Source: Microcaldota archaeon (GTDB taxonomy: Archaea; Micrarchaeota; Micrarchaeia; Micrarchaeales; CABMGC01). From it: DNA of 14,576 bases. The stretch is taken from the NCBI GenBank assembly GCA_021851985.1, contig JAJZOS010000011.1, positions 1 through 14,576 of the forward strand. The letters run 5' to 3'. Made by a program: the position numbers and the translations under genes. Under the pieces are notes generated by a model. The model made no database searches, had not been told where the DNA came from, and worked only from the letters and a program-made list of their open reading frames with translations. Shown piece by piece: positions 14,210-14,576 of this stretch; the stretch's first letter is position 1, and every line of letters starts with the position of its first letter.

Positions 14210-14576
14210 ATGAAATATGAAATAATAGGATCTAATATGCAGTATCTAAAGATAACTCTAGCTGAGGGTGAAAGGATATATTCCGATTCGGGTAAATTAA
14301 TAAGCAAGACCGATTCGATCAAGATGACTCCAAGGATGGTTGGAGGAGTGATAGGCACTTTGGAAAGGAAAGCTGTTGGCGTAAGCGGTCTTCTCACCGA
14401 GTTTGCATGTACTAAAAACAATGGCATAGTCTCAATATCTGATGTTTTTCCCGGCAAGGTATTTCAGGTAAAACTCGGTGACGGAGAGGAATTTATAACG
14501 GAGAAGGATTCATTCCTTGCTGCTGATGATTCAGTGAAATTGACAATACATGCCAAGATTCATGGCATGTATTGTC
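14210..14576 (+). CDS. AIM24 / TIGR00266 family protein, N-terminal part (partial)
   Basis: The ORF starts at ATG 14210, one base after the gatE stop, and runs off the right edge after 122 complete codons. MKYEIIGSNMQYLKI, the AEGERIYSDSGKLI stretch and the MVGGVIGTLERK stretch match the start of the AIM24/TIGR00266 family of beta-roll proteins, whose cellular role is poorly known. FPGKVFQVKL and EKDSFLAADDSVKL continue the family pattern to about residue 113. The last residues, HGMYC, do not look like the family and fall in the right arm of an inverted repeat at the window edge, so the end may be unreliable. Tight spacing implies co-transcription with gatDE. Confidence 0.8.
   Translation, partial: MKYEIIGSNMQYLKITLAEGERIYSDSGKLISKTDSIKMTPRMVGGVIGTLERKAVGVSGLLTEFACTKNNGIVSISDVFPGKVFQVKLGDGEEFITEKDSFLAADDSVKLTIHAKIHGMYC
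14542..14576. repeat. perfect 14-bp inverted repeat at the window end
   Basis: GACAATACATGCCA (14542-14555) and TGGCATGTATTGTC (14563-14576) are exact reverse complements separated by AGATTCA. The right arm ends on the final base, so the repeat may extend beyond the window. It lies inside the AIM24-family reading frame. Confidence 0.9.

Overview
This window looks like chromosomal DNA from an archaeon, moderately AT-rich and densely packed. The archaeal markers are a replication factor C small subunit, aRF1 with NIKS and GGQ motifs, the GatD/GatE tRNA-dependent amidotransferase, an archaeal histone, a dolichol-type GlcNAc-1-phosphate transferase, a Ski2/Hel308-like helicase, and tRNA genes without an encoded CCA and with TATA boxes about 30 nt upstream. 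A true histone argues against Thermoplasmatales. Compact genes, short spacers and heavy use of AUA and AGG/AGA codons would fit a small-genome lineage such as Micrarchaeota, but that placement is a guess.

Layout: (1) 1-1617: a divergent pair, the helicase start (minus, cut by the window edge) and speD (plus), followed by a PIG-L family deacetylase. (2) 1677-4371: a minus-strand block of a kinase-like protein, a histidine phosphatase, tRNA-Thr(UGU) and RFC small subunit. (3) 4443-5036: a class II aldolase divergent from RFC. (4) 5149-5235: tRNA-Leu(UAG) on the minus strand. (5) 5304-8477: a plus-strand operon serS - HAD phosphatase - aRF1, with a 13-nt gap and then an ATGA stop/start overlap. 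(6) 8571-8867: histone, whose C-terminal tail overlaps a convergent membrane GlcNAc-1-P transferase gene by 73 bp. (7) 9895-14576: glycosyltransferase family 2, gatD, gatE and the start of an AIM24/TIGR00266 family gene, all plus strand and tightly spaced.

The main theme is translation: two tRNAs, seryl-tRNA synthetase, termination factor and Gln-tRNA formation. Replication and repair (RFC, helicase), chromatin (histone), lipid-linked sugar chemistry (GlcNAc-1-P transferase, GT2, possibly the PIG-L deacetylase) and polyamine synthesis (SpeD) are also present. No CRISPR array, insertion sequence, rRNA or obvious phage gene was seen.

Two items merit most attention. The histone carries a 24-residue C-terminal extension read entirely from the antisense strand of the last transmembrane helix of its neighbour. 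The window also ends inside the AIM24 gene at a perfect 14-bp inverted repeat that runs to the last base, which may be a fold-back assembly artefact. No wholly new multi-gene system is evident; most genes are housekeeping.
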